This document shows positions 25,018-37,235 of a DNA stretch of 64,000 bases, piece after piece. The notes beneath the pieces are model-generated. The model was not told where the DNA came from, ran no database searches, and saw only the letters and a list, made by a program, of their open reading frames with translations. The stretch is from Manduca sexta (lineage: Eukaryota; Arthropoda; Insecta; Lepidoptera; Sphingidae). The stretch lies in the NCBI RefSeq assembly GCF_014839805.1, contig NC_051142.1:16214589-16278588 (forward strand). Direction: 5' to 3'. The position numbers were made by a program, and so were the translations under genes. Numbering within the stretch: position 1 is the stretch's first letter; each line of letters begins with the position of its first letter.

Positions 25018-25101
25018 TTTTTTTAGAATGATATTCAGAGCCACAACTGGGCATGGAATGGTCCATGCCCAGTTGTGGCTCTGAATATCATTCTAAAAAA
25101 A
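25018..25101. repeat. 84-bp palindrome, two perfect 40-bp arms around a 4-nt loop
   Basis: Arm 25018-25057 starts TTTTTTTAGAATGATATTCA and is the exact reverse complement of 25062-25101; the loop at 25058-25061 is ATGG. It could be a foldback element, a hairpin-RNA locus or an assembly artefact. No related copy is visible elsewhere in the window. Confidence 0.95.
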
Positions 25102-25874
25102 CAAATCATCACATACAAAGATATACAACAGTATATTTGCATACTTAGGACTTTGTATTATTCATATATTATGCATCATTGCATTGAGCACCTTAAACAT
25201 TACATATTAAGTCTCATAATAACTTGCAATTATTTTCGCTATAATATTCATCAAATTAAATAAATCACTGCTTAGCGGCAGTAATAGACCATGTTGTAGA
25301 ACCTATCATATAAACTCTTGTTAAAGGTGTTGAGACTTCTAGAGACTTTGTTAATGGTCTATGAAAAAAAATCTAGCACCCTCTATATGACGCACGGCTA
25401 TACTGTACCGAGGTCAACTTAAATTGGATACAAATTATATACGCGGGACATGCGAGTAAAAACGCAGGCAAAAGCTAATGTAATAAGTAAAACCCCAAGA
25501 ACTCAAACATTTTGTTATAAAGTAATAGAAATAAACGGAAATGGACTCACGTCGTTTAATTCATGGTTATTGGAAACATCTCTTTCTAGGTACCAGTTAA
25601 CGTCGACCCCTACGACATTTGGGTCTTTGGTGAACGGATATGTGTGTTTAAATTGGGTGGTAGTTGAGAGCTCCTATTATATTGGTGGTGTGGTAGTGAT
25701 GTGATTGGACTCCGGGATTACTACGGGATTGTGACATTAGTAGTGAGTAGACACATGTTTGTTTCGTATTATGAAAATTGTATGTGACGTTTGACTCCTA
25801 ATTCTTGCAATAGTAAAAGTAAACTCATGTGAATATCATTTATAAACTGTGTTTGTAGTTTATATTTATATATA

Positions 25875-26141
25875 ACTAGCTGACCCGACAGACGCTGTCC
25901 CATCTTGACTATGAATTTGCCGCTCGCATTCTCTCAATCGCTGACATTTATTTCAATCAATGGACAGTTATATAAAATTATATTTTCGTTAAGGTTTCTT
26001 ACATTTTCTAATTTTCCGCGCAATTTTTGATTTTTTTCTTTCATAAGAATACTCTCCTAGCAATAACAAACACAACAAAATAATAATGAAATCGGTCTAG
26101 CCGTTCACGCGTGATGGCGCGACCAAGGGAAATAGGGATTC

Positions 26142-26150
<9 letters not shown>
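25875..26150 (+). mobile_element. Interspersed element fragment ending in a TA microsatellite
   Basis: Begins ACTAGCTGACCCGACAGACG, a start shared by many insect repeats, and ends GAAATAGGGATTCATTTATA in a TA run. No protein is recognisable. Its right end forms one arm of the palindrome at 26120-26197. Confidence 0.45.
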
Positions 26151-26175
<25 letters not shown>

Positions 26176-26197
26176 GAATCCCTATTTCCCTTGGTCG
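26120..26197. repeat. 78-bp palindrome with 27-bp perfect outer arms and a TA core
   Basis: CGACCAAGGGAAATAGGGAT at 26120 is mirrored exactly on the other strand up to 26197, with a (TA)n centre. A second inverted repeat (CTTGGTCGTTAA / TTAACGACCAAG) follows at 26190-26220, so the same arm end occurs three times within 100 bp. Confidence 0.9.
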
Positions 26198-26243
26198 TTA
26201 ATATTTAATTAACGACCAAGTGATTAAATACCATTACATTAAA

Positions 26244-26249
<6 letters not shown>

Positions 26250-26304
<55 letters not shown>
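26250..26304. repeat. (AT)n microsatellite
   Basis: About 55 bp of uninterrupted AT dinucleotide, 30 bp after the palindromic cluster. Confidence 0.95.
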
Positions 26305-26307
<3 letters not shown>

Positions 26308-29029
26308 ATTTACATTTTAGCTACATCATTTTCTTTAATGGTGATATCCACACTAAGCTGTCCTTATATCATCGACATCGGTTTTAACTTCATATATATG
26401 TATTTTCATATACCCTAAATAAAAACAATGATTATTCTATAGTATACGTGTGTATGTATGTGTGTATTTGTGCGTGTAATGTTATGAAATTATCAAATAT
26501 AATTTCAGTATTGGAATGCAATTTATTTTATAGCAATCATATAGTTCACATACAGGACTTTCTAATGACCACGTCCTTTCTGCGTATTATTTTCTTATCC
26601 TCCATACAATTGCCTTGTTAACGTAATCCCGGGACGTCAAAATCCCGTGAATCCCTTCACTTCCTTTTATATTCCCTAACAATAGATTTGAATTCGGTTA
26701 GTTAACTCGTTTGGAATCTGTTTTATTTTGTGCAGTCATCGTGCTCGGGACCGTGGGTATGGTTAAATATAAACATCATCTTACAGGCTAAAACATACAT
26801 AGTATCAACTCTCTATCCCATTGGGGTAGGCAGAGACTATGGATTGCCACTTTACACAATTCAGGCAAACTTCTCTCGCTTCTTCCTTCATCAATCTTTT
26901 CATCCATTCCCGCCGGTTCAGGGTACTTTTGACCTGGCCTTGATTAAGAATGTCAGTATCTGACGTTCGAAGGCTCGAAGTGTAGTACTATAGTCCTTAA
27001 ATATATAACGAAGTTCCTCGCCGTATCTATCTTTCTGAACATGATAAAACCCAAAAACTACCAAACTTATTTCGATTAAATTTTATGTGAAGTTAGTTTA
27101 ATTTGTTAATCTATATCCTTCACCTTCAAAAAGCTCAGGTTAAGAACTGTAATTAACTGAAAAAAAAAATCAAGGACAATAGTTTAGGGTGCGGCTAAAC
27201 TCTCACATAACTTTGAGTTAATCTTGGTCAGTTTTATTACCCTACACTTATTTTTACATACATAGTTTTTGTACAAAATTGTCTTTCACGCAATATTTTC
27301 CTTTATCGTCAAAACGGGACCCAAAGAATTTCAGCTGGATCTGCAGGTCAGACTTAACCTCCATCTCGGCATTTCTTCAGTAACAGATTATATAGCGTGC
27401 TTCAGCTGCTGATTCGATATATTGAAATACCAAAATGCTGTCAATAATTATCCAACGGACTAGTTTTAGTAGGTCAGTAAATTGATGTATTAAGTTCTTA
27501 ATACTTTCTCAAACAAATATCAGACAAAATATATTGATGTTAACGTCTGCCTTTAAACGTTTAGTGCCCATATCGTTTTTGATCACAATTGAGGCGGACA
27601 TGATTCCACTTATCATCAGGTACAATAGAGACACATAGTCGTTACGGTTAAAAAAACTATGCTGCTGTCATCACCTTTAGACAATAATATACAACGTCTC
27701 ATAACAATCCGCATTTTTACGGCGACGTCCTAACCATAACAAAAGTTCACTGTTGCTTACCGTTAGAAATATATAAAGCAGTGGTACGAAATAACATGTC
27801 TATATAGAGATATACACAATAGAGATTGCATGGAAACCATGCCCACGTCGTTTCATGATAGCGAGTCCATCGTCAGGTCAAGAACAAATTCCAAGCAAAT
27901 TACATATCGAAAAAGAATACAATAAAATAAACACATTCCCCGACCTGTATGTCGAACTTCAAACCTCACAGGTCAAATACAACCAACGAAATAACCGTGC
28001 AAATAAACAATCATTGCACAAAACAAATAGCAAGTATCAAACTCAATCGCAGCTACAAATCATTGCGCCATTATTTATGATGATTAATTAACCAGTCCCC
28101 GGACCTCGGGCACGTAATGACGTTTACTTTTTTACTATTTACCTTTTGGTTACCTCAAACATTCCTGGGAACCTAGGATGTCTGAATTTTGTATGTTCAA
28201 ATTTCTTAGAGTACAATACTGACGGTTTTTAACTTGATATAGGTTTGTTAGTCTGACAAGGGTCGGCTTATACAAACATATTAGCGATTTAGGCGCTCAC
28301 AACCCTTGAAAATTGACAATGCTGAGGGCAACCAACTAACAGCATACAAGGTTTGACTCAGGACGACCACTGGGGAAGGTGAGATATGAACGATTTGGGA
28401 AGCTGAAGTTTGTAATATAGCACTGTGACCATAGAGAGGAAAGTATTTAAGCTCTATGCCTGTGAATAAACAGTAGATAGTTTGAACGTACGTAATTTTA
28501 AAACTACACTGTCATTTACTGTCAGTACTATAAGTTCCATGATGTCCTACTGGAAAGTTACTACTTTACCAAAGTCTTTAAAGTCAAAAAACTAGTTCAA
28601 TAATAGAAAACCTTTACCTAAACAAAAGTATCGTAGAAGATACCTCTGCCTACCTCCGTTATAGGCGTGATATCTACAGAACAGTTATTTGCAAATAATT
28701 TGTGGGTGTCCATAGATGAATTTCTAATTCAATCTCCATTTTTATGTATATTTATATATATTTATTCGTTGATTCAATAACCGATGGTTACATGTTTTTT
28801 ATACCACACGAAATATCACTTCATAATTCATTTGGACGGGTCTATGCAATAGCGCGTCATTTTACATTTAAAACAACGATATCTAGCCAGGAATAAAAAT
28901 GCCGGGACAAAGTGAGTTCGATTCACGCATGAGACTCCCAGTTCTTATTTAGAATGTATAAGTACATGTACATTAATCGTAGCAATATCCGAAATATAAT
29001 CCGAATATTTGTGAAACTTTTGGATGACT

Positions 29030-29113
29030 GTTAGAAAAGTCAGAAATAGCTGAATGGATTTGGATGAAATTAGAAAAAAGTTACCGAAGCGCGAAGTCGC
29101 GAGCAACACCTAG
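29030..29113 (+). mobile_element. Helitron 3'-end fragment
   Basis: GATGAAATTAGAAAAAAGTT then the hairpin GCGAAGTCGCG and a terminal ACACCTAG. Only the terminal 80 bp or so is recognisable. Confidence 0.5.
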
Positions 29114-30898
29114 TTGTTAATAAAATAATTACTAAATTTAACGATGACAAAAAACTAGATGTGAAACTAACATCCCTGCAAATTAATCTAAGCTAGTGAT
29201 GAGTGGCTCGTGTCGAGCAGTAGAACAGCATCTAATTAGGAAGTTGATATTACGACTTATAGACGACAAACCTAGCCACATCGACAGAACATATAATCCT
29301 GGACAACTAAGTGCATTATCTATTTCAAATACTCACACTAAGTAACCGACCTAAAACACCAGGATTTACAGTTCAAATTCGTTAAAACTACTCCAATATC
29401 AATTAGTAACGGTGAATAAGTATTTCTCTCATAAAATATTTTCAAACTGCTTCCCTTCAACATAAAGCTATCCCCTAAAACACACACGAGAGCCCCGAGT
29501 CGATTTAAATAATAAATATATGCCATTGTGCATAATTTAACAGTTAGCCGCTGCCTCTATATTTGTTGGTAGGCTGGATGCGGCATATCGTGGACTGTGA
29601 AGTGATAGGATAAATTACTGTGTAGGATGTTTTAATTTTTTTAGAATTTAAGCGCCGTCCTGAAGCTCTATATATCTTAATAATATTAAATATAATATTT
29701 TGTGTAACCAGTGGTGTTATTGTCGATTTCAGTACGTCGTTCGCTGGTTTCCCTCGGTGTGGACTTCTAGAAAAAAAGCAGAACAGTTTAATAATAAAAT
29801 AATGAAACTGCATTCGATACCTCTAGCTCACAATTAGTTACCAATTAGAGGACTCGCTTACTCTTTCTTCTTCTAACGTCCTTATCCCGCTTCGATGAAG
29901 GACAGGTGTGACGTACTTAGTCAAAAATTGTGCAAAAAGGATATGGATTAATTTATATAACAGGCATCTCCATGCATCACCTCTCTTTGAGATTACAATT
30001 CCATGCAAATTGGATAGAAAACACACACAAAATTTTGCCTGACCGTCTATTTACTATGAAGAACCTCGGGCCTGTCGCAACCTAACATTTCAGTTGTAAA
30101 ACTAAAATGATAGTGAGCCGAAAGAAACTTTATAAAAAATATTTTTCCTATCACTGTATTCGTAGCTCGAAGTCGGGCCATTTGTCAGAGCCACATCGGT
30201 CGCCATTTTGGGTATGAGTGATGCGCGAAAGCACCAGTTTTGACTATTTAAATTGATTATATTATACTTGATGGACGGTGGGAGATGCGGGTATGGTGGG
30301 AGCGGGTATCGGGTATTAATACAAATATTTTTTATACAGTTATATGTTTGTAATTACGTTTACATGTTTGAGCAAATTACTTATACATGAGAAGTTTGTG
30401 AATATCTTTGGATACTTGAACGAACTACGCATAAATTAAAATAGATATGGAAGAAAATAGACAACCAGATCAAAATTTTGAATTATAGTATGAGCTACTT
30501 TTTTCAGAAAAAGTTATATTTAGTAACTAATTGAGATGACGGCAGCGTAGAATAGCAACAGAATATTTAAGAAAACTGCCCGAAAGCCGGTACAATTATT
30601 AAGTTAGGATCGTTATCGTCACTCTACAAGCAGGCAAAGGCCCTTCACACCTATGGCATGCCTGCCAGCAGCCAAATCGCTATCCGCTCCCACCATGACC
30701 GAAGCCCAGCGTAATCTCTATAGGCCGGGTATCGGATGTCGGTAACGTCAGAGATAATTCAGCATATTTTATTATTACTAGGATTCTGAGTATTACTCGT
30801 TTTCTATACATTTGAAGAGTGAAGGTTTTGTAAGGTTAGGATGTATTTCGAAAGAAACGAGTTTAAAATAATATCTCAAATATTTTTTAAATATAAAA

Positions 30899-31156
30899 CT
30901 AGCATTTGCTCGCGGCTTCGCCCGCGTGAAGGAGTTTTCCGGGATAATTTTTTTCCGACTTACTTGGTATGTATCGTTATATTATAACCAAATTACACAA
31001 AATGATTAGAAATTGTAGCCTATGTGTTATTCTAATGTATAGCCAATATTACTGTAAAGTTTCATCCAAATCAGTTCAGAAGTTTTTTCGTGAAAAAGGA
31101 ACAAACATACATCCATACATTCATCCTCACAAACTTTCGCATTTATAATATTAGGA
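30899..31156 (-). mobile_element. Non-autonomous Helitron, second type, internally deleted
   Basis: Same 5' (TCCTAATATTATAAATGCG) and 3' (hairpin then CTAG) ends as the copy at 23339-23783, and closely similar where they overlap, but about 185 bp shorter in the middle, joining GGGATA directly to the TTTTTTTCCGACTTACTTG block. Confidence 0.8.
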
Positions 31157-31744
31157 AGATATTCTGGTCGCACTTCGAGTATCGAAATATTTGTAAAATA
31201 ATTAGCTTTAAGTAGTTTATTTCTCATAATGAAATAAATCGAAAAATATATAAATCATTTTTGGTAGCAATTCAGTTAATGAATCTTTTGCAAAACACGA
31301 AAAGTTTCAAAACTCGCATCGAAAGATATGTTTGCGGGAACTTGTTTTAGATAACTCTGTATTGAATTTAAGCGACCCCGAGATGAACATCAACGCGGGT
31401 GGTGCCTCTCACTCGTCAAGAGCTCCTTCAGTGAGCTAGAAGGAAAAGTAAAAAAGTGGTGATCCAAACCCCGAATCAGGCAATGCTGTGTTTCTATCAA
31501 TATATTAGTATTGGATACTTCTGAGGGTTTACGTCAGCAATCAGTCGTAAAAACTATACCAAATTGACAACAATGAAAAATGTATTGGTGACGTAACTCC
31601 GCATTAAAGTTGGATACAAGAAGGATTGGCAGCTAGGCCTCCAGTAATGTTCATGAGAAATCAGCTACTATTATGACACGTAATATAGACGCCACATAGA
31701 AGTTTCCATATAGTCGATACAAGACTCCATATAGTATAATGATT

Positions 31745-31885
31745 TCTTACGTTTACGCGAATGTTAAACATTGGAATAAAACTATTCTACGGATTTTGTC
31801 CCGGTTTTTTATATTAACAATTTCCCGCGAGGTTTCGAAAACTACAGCCTTCATGGTCACGAGGGGAATGGGATATTAGTCGTCG
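31745..31885 (-). repeat. Repeat family D, inverted copy
   Basis: On the minus strand: CCCTCGTGACCATGAAGGCT, TTTTCGAAACC, AATCCGTAGAATAGTTTTAT, ATTCGCGTAAACGTAAGAAA, in the same order as copy 1. Confidence 0.65.
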
Positions 31886-31937
31886 GAAAAGTCAAAATTA
31901 CAATATCTACCCACATTTTACAATATTATAAATAATA

Positions 31938-32091
31938 TTATCAGCCCTGTATTATATACTGTCCCACTGTTGGGCACGGGCCTCCTCTACTACTGAAATG
32001 GGAATAGGCCTTAGTGCACCACGCTGGCCTAGTGCGGTTTGGTAGACTTCACACTCTCTCGAAAATTCGTAGTAGAGAATTTCTCAGGTAT
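31938..32091 (-). mobile_element. tRNA-derived SINE, truncated (copy 3)
   Basis: Only the tail half is present, from TATCAGCCCTGTATTATATA to the TTTCTCAGGTA block, with several changes from copies 1 and 6. Confidence 0.8.
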
Positions 32092-32411
32092 TTGCTATTG
32101 ACAACGATAAAATAAGTAAAATAATCTTATTTTAATGTCCAATAGTAAATACCATTGGTTTAAAGTACAATTATTATGTCTCATGACGAGAGCAACAGTA
32201 CACAACATATAATTGGACACGGCGTTGTTAGAATGATCTGTATCAACGTGATACATATATAGACACAGTGCAGTAAACAGCGTATAATTCAAACTTTGAT
32301 TTTCAAGAATTAATATTATTTTTTTTATTTAGAAGAATCAGTAAGACACACACCTCTTACTTTTCGAAGTTACGAGCGTATAGCATTACTATCGAGTATC
32401 GTTCACTATAC

Positions 32412-32600
32412 CGGCGAAGGAAAACATCGTGAATAAACCTACTCACCTGAGAATTCTTCATAAGAATGTTGAAGGTATATTGTGTAGTCTGTCAACCCGC
32501 ACTAGGCCAGCGTGGTGGACTAAGGCATAAACCCTTTCAGTAATAGACAAGGCCCGTTCTAGGCAGTGGGCAGTGTATTACACTGTGTTGGTATTATCAT
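32412..32600 (+). mobile_element. tRNA-derived SINE, truncated and diverged (copy 4)
   Basis: Starts in the middle of the element (GGCGAAGGAAAACATCGTGA) and runs to its tail. It faces away from copy 3, 320 bp to the left, so the two form a loose inverted pair of about 660 bp. Confidence 0.75.
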
Positions 32601-32627
32601 ATTATAGAGGAATTAGTTACCACTAAT

Positions 32628-32880
32628 AAGTTTGCTGGCGGTAGGATATATTTTATATCCGACCGGATAGCGACCACCGTACACAAGGTGTTGAAACCCG
32701 CCTCGGTGGCCCACGTAAGTGTATCGCATTCCGGGGTTAGCCTGTGTATATCCAGTTCCAACAGGCCGGCATAATTGTGACGACTGTCGAGGGATAATCA
32801 TCTGTCGTCAGTCGACATTCTATTGGACCATTCTCCATTTACCATTAGGTGCAGTACACTCACTTCGTTGCACTAGGACC
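32628..32880 (+). repeat. Repeat family A, most complete copy
   Basis: GCGGTAGGATATATTTTATA, CCGGATAGCGACCACCGTAC, GAAACCCGCCTCGGTGGCCC, AACAGGCCGGCATAATTGTG, GTCAGTCGACATTCTATTGG and CATTAGGTGCAGT in order. It lies directly after two SINE fragments. Confidence 0.7.
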
Positions 32881-34712
32881 GTGGCGCTTAACAGTAGATT
32901 AATTTCTCATCCCATCAATCAATGCAATAAAAAATTATAAAATCTTTTACATGGTCGTTCGGACCAGGAATCAAGGACCTTTCTGATTCACAGTCCAATT
33001 TAAATAAAGAATATTTTAGTAGTAATCGATTTTCATAATATATTTTTCCACTTATCTGATTTGAACCTGTGACATTTAAATGTTTTAAAAGATATAATAA
33101 AATTGTAAAGTGGTGTGTGAAGGTAACAATATTTTGTAAAGAATTGTATGTTTATTATCTATATAGATATTGTAATGTTTTGTCTGTCCGTTGTTAACAA
33201 AATATTTTGTATATTTGTATAGCTATAAAAGGGCAAAAGTTTACTGTGGATTGGTGAGATAACAGGTTCGCTTCCAGCATGAAACAAAATATATATTATA
33301 CGTAGTCTTTCGGATGTAAGGTTGAAATTAGGCTGACAGTAGTTATTTCTTGGGAAAGGAAAAAAATAAGAGAGCAATCTTATTTTTTTATTTTTCATAG
33401 TAATTCCATTCTTTTGATTTTTAAAAAGTAAAAATATTTTTTTTGTTTATTTTTGTATACAAATAACTCAGTTTCCTGTATTTCGTACTGAAATAAACCC
33501 GCATGCACTAGTTAGTATGCAGATAAAAGGCCCGTATCTGGACTCACTCAAACCCGAGCAGGGAGCGTCGTCCGATTACACAGATATGTGGAAAGTTGGA
33601 AATCACCTAATTTGTGTGGGTTCTGTATAATATATTTTTTACCCTGGCCGAGTGAAGTGAATTCGCAGTTCATAAGTGTAGTATAATATAAATATAGGTT
33701 GTCGGCAACAACAGATCATCGAATAGTCAAATCCATTTTACTAGAATTACTTTGAGCTTTGTTTGTTTTCACATAAACAGTAAAACAATAATTACATAAT
33801 ATCTAAATAAATTATGTACATATTATTGGATGGTAGATGGTGGATGGTGATGCAGTGTTCATTACTATAAACTGACTAATACTCAACCTAGCATCGAGCT
33901 TGGTAAATTAACTGCAGAGTATCAAATAGATAATAATATAATCTAAAAGTACTAAATAAGCTTTTTATTCATGTTTGTATAAAAAACACTGATCTCTGGA
34001 ACTACTACTTCAAACACATTCTCACGCTTTTTATCTCCAAAGGGGTAGGCAGAGGCATAATACTGCCCGACCATGGAATTTAAGCCGAGACCTCAGCACG
34101 ACAATCGTACCAAAATACAACTATACTGCAAAGGCAGTCAACTGCTACTCCGATTCTGAAAAATCTTCCACTGATAAGAAGCTGCATTATCACTGAGTCC
34201 TTTGGCTAGTATACCTAGATCTAGCGCTAACGGGTGGAGCCGTAATATACATATTATACAATATCGAAATCAAAATTTCCTATGAACATCAGTTCCACAG
34301 GATTTACTCTGTATCTCCTAATTAGTACAACTTTATCGAGTTGTTGCAAATATATTCCGTCACCGTAATATCCTTAAAGTTTATAATTAAACACCACGGG
34401 ACCCTAAAAACCGTCTCTCGTCCACTAGGACAGCTTTTAATGGCAGCCGCATTAAAGGAAAAAACTTAACGCATGCATCATCCGGCTATCTGAGACTTAA
34501 ACCCTCGGATAACGTGAGTGCATGCCACAGAGGGGCACGCAGAACCGACACACACCCGCCTTGACTGTGGGTATACTTAACAAGTACGAGTTGAAAAGCT
34601 TAATCAATTAATATAATAACTAATTGTTAACTTAAATTTTGTTTATTAGTTTAATGTCATTAATATTTAATTTATTTAACTTATTCACTATTTATTAAAA
34701 GCTATTAAATTA

Positions 34713-34736
34713 GTGTGTGTGTGTGTGTGTGTGTGT
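34713..34736. repeat. (GT)n microsatellite
   Basis: Twelve GT units in AT-rich intergenic DNA. Confidence 0.9.
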
Positions 34737-36159
34737 TTTATTAAATTGATATTTAATCTATTCACCCTCTAGTCGTTTCCTTGGTTATGTAGAATATTTT
34801 AAAAGGTAACATCGTAGCTACAGGTGTCACTAGAAATAATAATGCACATACTAAACTCTTTCTTTTAAACTTTTTCTTGTGAAATCCTTAAGAAACAGTT
34901 TTGTCTTATGCAATAACGTATTTCGAAATTCTATGTAGGTAGCTATACTTCTGTTTACATCAAGCGAGCTATTAGTTTACTTCGTCATTCCTTTTTTATA
35001 GTAGTATGTGCGAAATTGTGTAAATAATGATATTATTATATAATAATTATGATTAGCAATTGTGTTCATTCAAGTATAATATGCATAATATAGAAGTTAA
35101 CTTACCTATAATTAAAATGTATCTCATCGGCGTATTACTTACTCTATAGCTAACACCATTTAAGCCGGGAGGTCTTAAGTTTTGACAAGTGTGCTCTGAT
35201 GTGTCCTATAACAGTCATGTGATAGAATACAATATACTCACCCCATAGGCCTAGTGGCGTCTGATCCTGGATGTCCAGGTTGTAAGCAAGTTATGTAGAT
35301 TTTGTACAAAAAACTTGCTTGAAAAAAATTACGAATTTTGCGATACTTTCGTTTACTTAGGACGTGTAAGGTTAGCGAAACAAGGGTGAGATTGTAGCTA
35401 CCTCTTAGAAGATAAAGAAAGATGTGTTTTTGTATAGGGCAGCTTTATATATAACTGTTAGATAAGGCGTATAGATCCCTCGCCTGATTATGAGAATTGG
35501 CGTGACGTCTGTTTATGAGAATTAGGACATTTTCCCACCTACTTATTTCAGACTTGCATAGGAATTTTAAACAAATCTACTAATTTGCATCAGTTCAGTG
35601 CTGTGGATGAATGACCTAATCCCTCTTATAAAATTATGGAAACATTTAAATGTTTGTAAGACGCAAACGCAGGAACTGCAGACTGAATTAAGATTTAATT
35701 TACCACTCACGTATATCACTCAATGGACTAAACATTTCAATTACTTTTAATTCCCAAAAACTGTAGGAAATTGATTTCAGATAGTCTCTCATACGCGTGG
35801 AGCCGAGAGTGCGACCAAAACTATTCTGTCCTTAAAATTTACTAATGACAATAATAAGACGAATATTTTCAGGTAGACTCTACTCTTAGACTTTGTAGTC
35901 TATCTGAACAAAAAATAAGACAAGTATTATTGGCATTTCTCTCTAGACGTTAACCCATTTAATTGTCAACTATTAGTTTGAGATGATATTCGCTAACTAT
36001 ACACCAAATAGCGCCATTTTGTCAATTTATTGTACATTTACCATGTAAATTTAGGTTTAAGACACTTAAAAAACAAGGGTTGGATTGGACATCGACATAA
36101 CGTTTATTACGTCTGTACTGTGTAAGAAATATATTATGATGCCTACGCCTGATGGACTT

Positions 36160-36308
36160 GAGTTAGGCTTAATAATGTCAGCCCTAAAAACTATATTGTG
36201 TTAATATTATAATAGAAGAAGACGCCTTGTCTGAAAGGACCATCTCGTGAGTTAGACCTAATCATGTTCGCTCTAAAACTATCTTGTGTTAATATTGTAA
36301 TAGAAAAG
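36160..36308. repeat. Tandem pair of about 60 bp, spaced 28 bp
   Basis: GAGTTAG.C.TAAT.ATGT, then CT.TAAAA.CTAT.TTGTGT and TAATATT.TAATAGAA occur at 36160-36220 and 36249-36308. Confidence 0.7.
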
Positions 36309-36497
36309 GGAACGTGTGGTTGATTACAGAGAGAATAAACATTGATAATCCAGTGTTGTCGAGATTATTACTCTGTGGATTTTGTCTGTTTGCTCATCAT
36401 AAATCAAGAATAAATATCGTTATATATAAACATTTTGTGATTATATTCGACCTTATTGTCCATTCTGTGTAAGTACGGTTTTCATATTTATCTCTCC

Positions 36498-36843
36498 TAT
36501 TTCGTCCGGTAAAAAAACGGCGATAACCTAGTTGGTTGTGGAAGGAACTGCCGAGACGAATGTCCGCAAGTCCAAATCCCAAGGCCACACATCTCTGACT
36601 TTTCTAAAATCATGTGTGTATTCTTTGTGAATTATCGCTTGCTTTAACGGTGAAGGAAAACATCGTGAGGAAACCTGCATACCTGAGAAATTTTCTATAG
36701 GAATTTTCGAGGGTGTGTGAAGTCTACCAGCGCCAGCCAGCCAGCGTGGTGGACTATGGCCTGACCCCTCTCAATAGTAGAGGAGGCCAGTGCCCAACAG
36801 TGGGGCCGTATATAATACAGAGCTGATATTATTTCGTCCGGTA
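36498..36843 (+). mobile_element. tRNA-derived SINE, full length with 14-bp target duplication (copy 5)
   Basis: Full element from CGGCGATAACCTAGTTGGTT to the GCTGATATT tail. The 14 bp TATTTCGTCCGGTA occur perfectly at 36498-36511 and 36830-36843, the hallmark of target-primed insertion by LINE machinery. The box-B position reads AAGTCCAAATCCC, slightly decayed. Confidence 0.9.
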
Positions 36844-36985
36844 TATGAATGTGAAAGTACTATGGGATGAGTATTATGTCGGAATGTGTGCGGAGTGGAC
36901 CTCATACTTTAGGTGTCGATGTAGGCAATCTAAATAGTTTGTCATCAGGTCCTGCATCAAAAAGCGCTAGGCGGATCAGCCTTTG

Positions 36986-37110
36986 TTCCATCGGGTTCCA
37001 ACAGGCCGGCATAATTGTGTCAACTGCCGTAGAATAATCATCTCCCGTCAGTCGACATTCTATTGGTCCCCAATTCATTTACCATCTGTTGCAGTGCACA
37101 TTGCTATGCC
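36986..37110 (+). repeat. Repeat family A, right half
   Basis: GGGTTCCAACAGGCCGGCAT, ATAATCATCTCCCGTCAGTC, GACATTCTATTGG and the CATCTGTTGCAGTGCA end, 145 bp downstream of SINE copy 5. Confidence 0.65.
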
Positions 37111-37229
37111 CATATAAAAATAGCTTCCGGATGACTTGTAACTACTGTTTAAGAGAAGGGTCATTAAGCAAGTTAGACAAAATGGTCTTTAGTATTAAAA
37201 ATAAAATCAAAATTAAATTTAAAAAATCA

Positions 37230-37235
37230 TTTATT
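37230..37235 (-). terminator. fj: Possible distal poly(A) signal of fj
   Basis: TTTATT on the plus strand is AATAAA on the minus strand. It would give fj a 3' UTR of about 1.4 kb, consistent with the very AT-rich, repeat-free stretch 37215-38649. Closer hexamers in that stretch are only weak variants (ATTAAA near 37980). Confidence 0.35.

Larger units (their letters stand above)
21957..30898. other. Gene-free stretch apart from the listed repeats
   Basis: Between the listed Helitrons, palindromes and family B/E copies I see only AT-rich unique sequence. ORFs of 60-84 codons (for example 24049, 25450, 27855) are of the size expected by chance and lack domain or codon signals. AGTTCGATTCACGC near 28915 is a lone box-B-like motif. 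Confidence 0.5.
31157..36497. other. Gene-free stretch apart from the listed repeats
   Basis: Holds the listed family D, SINE, family A and family E pieces. The remainder (32881-34010 and 34740-36150) is AT-rich with no recognisable gene. Confidence 0.5.

Noticed and set aside
26250..26304. (AT)n tract as a possible origin or matrix attachment site
   Set aside because: A plain microsatellite; nothing supports a functional role.
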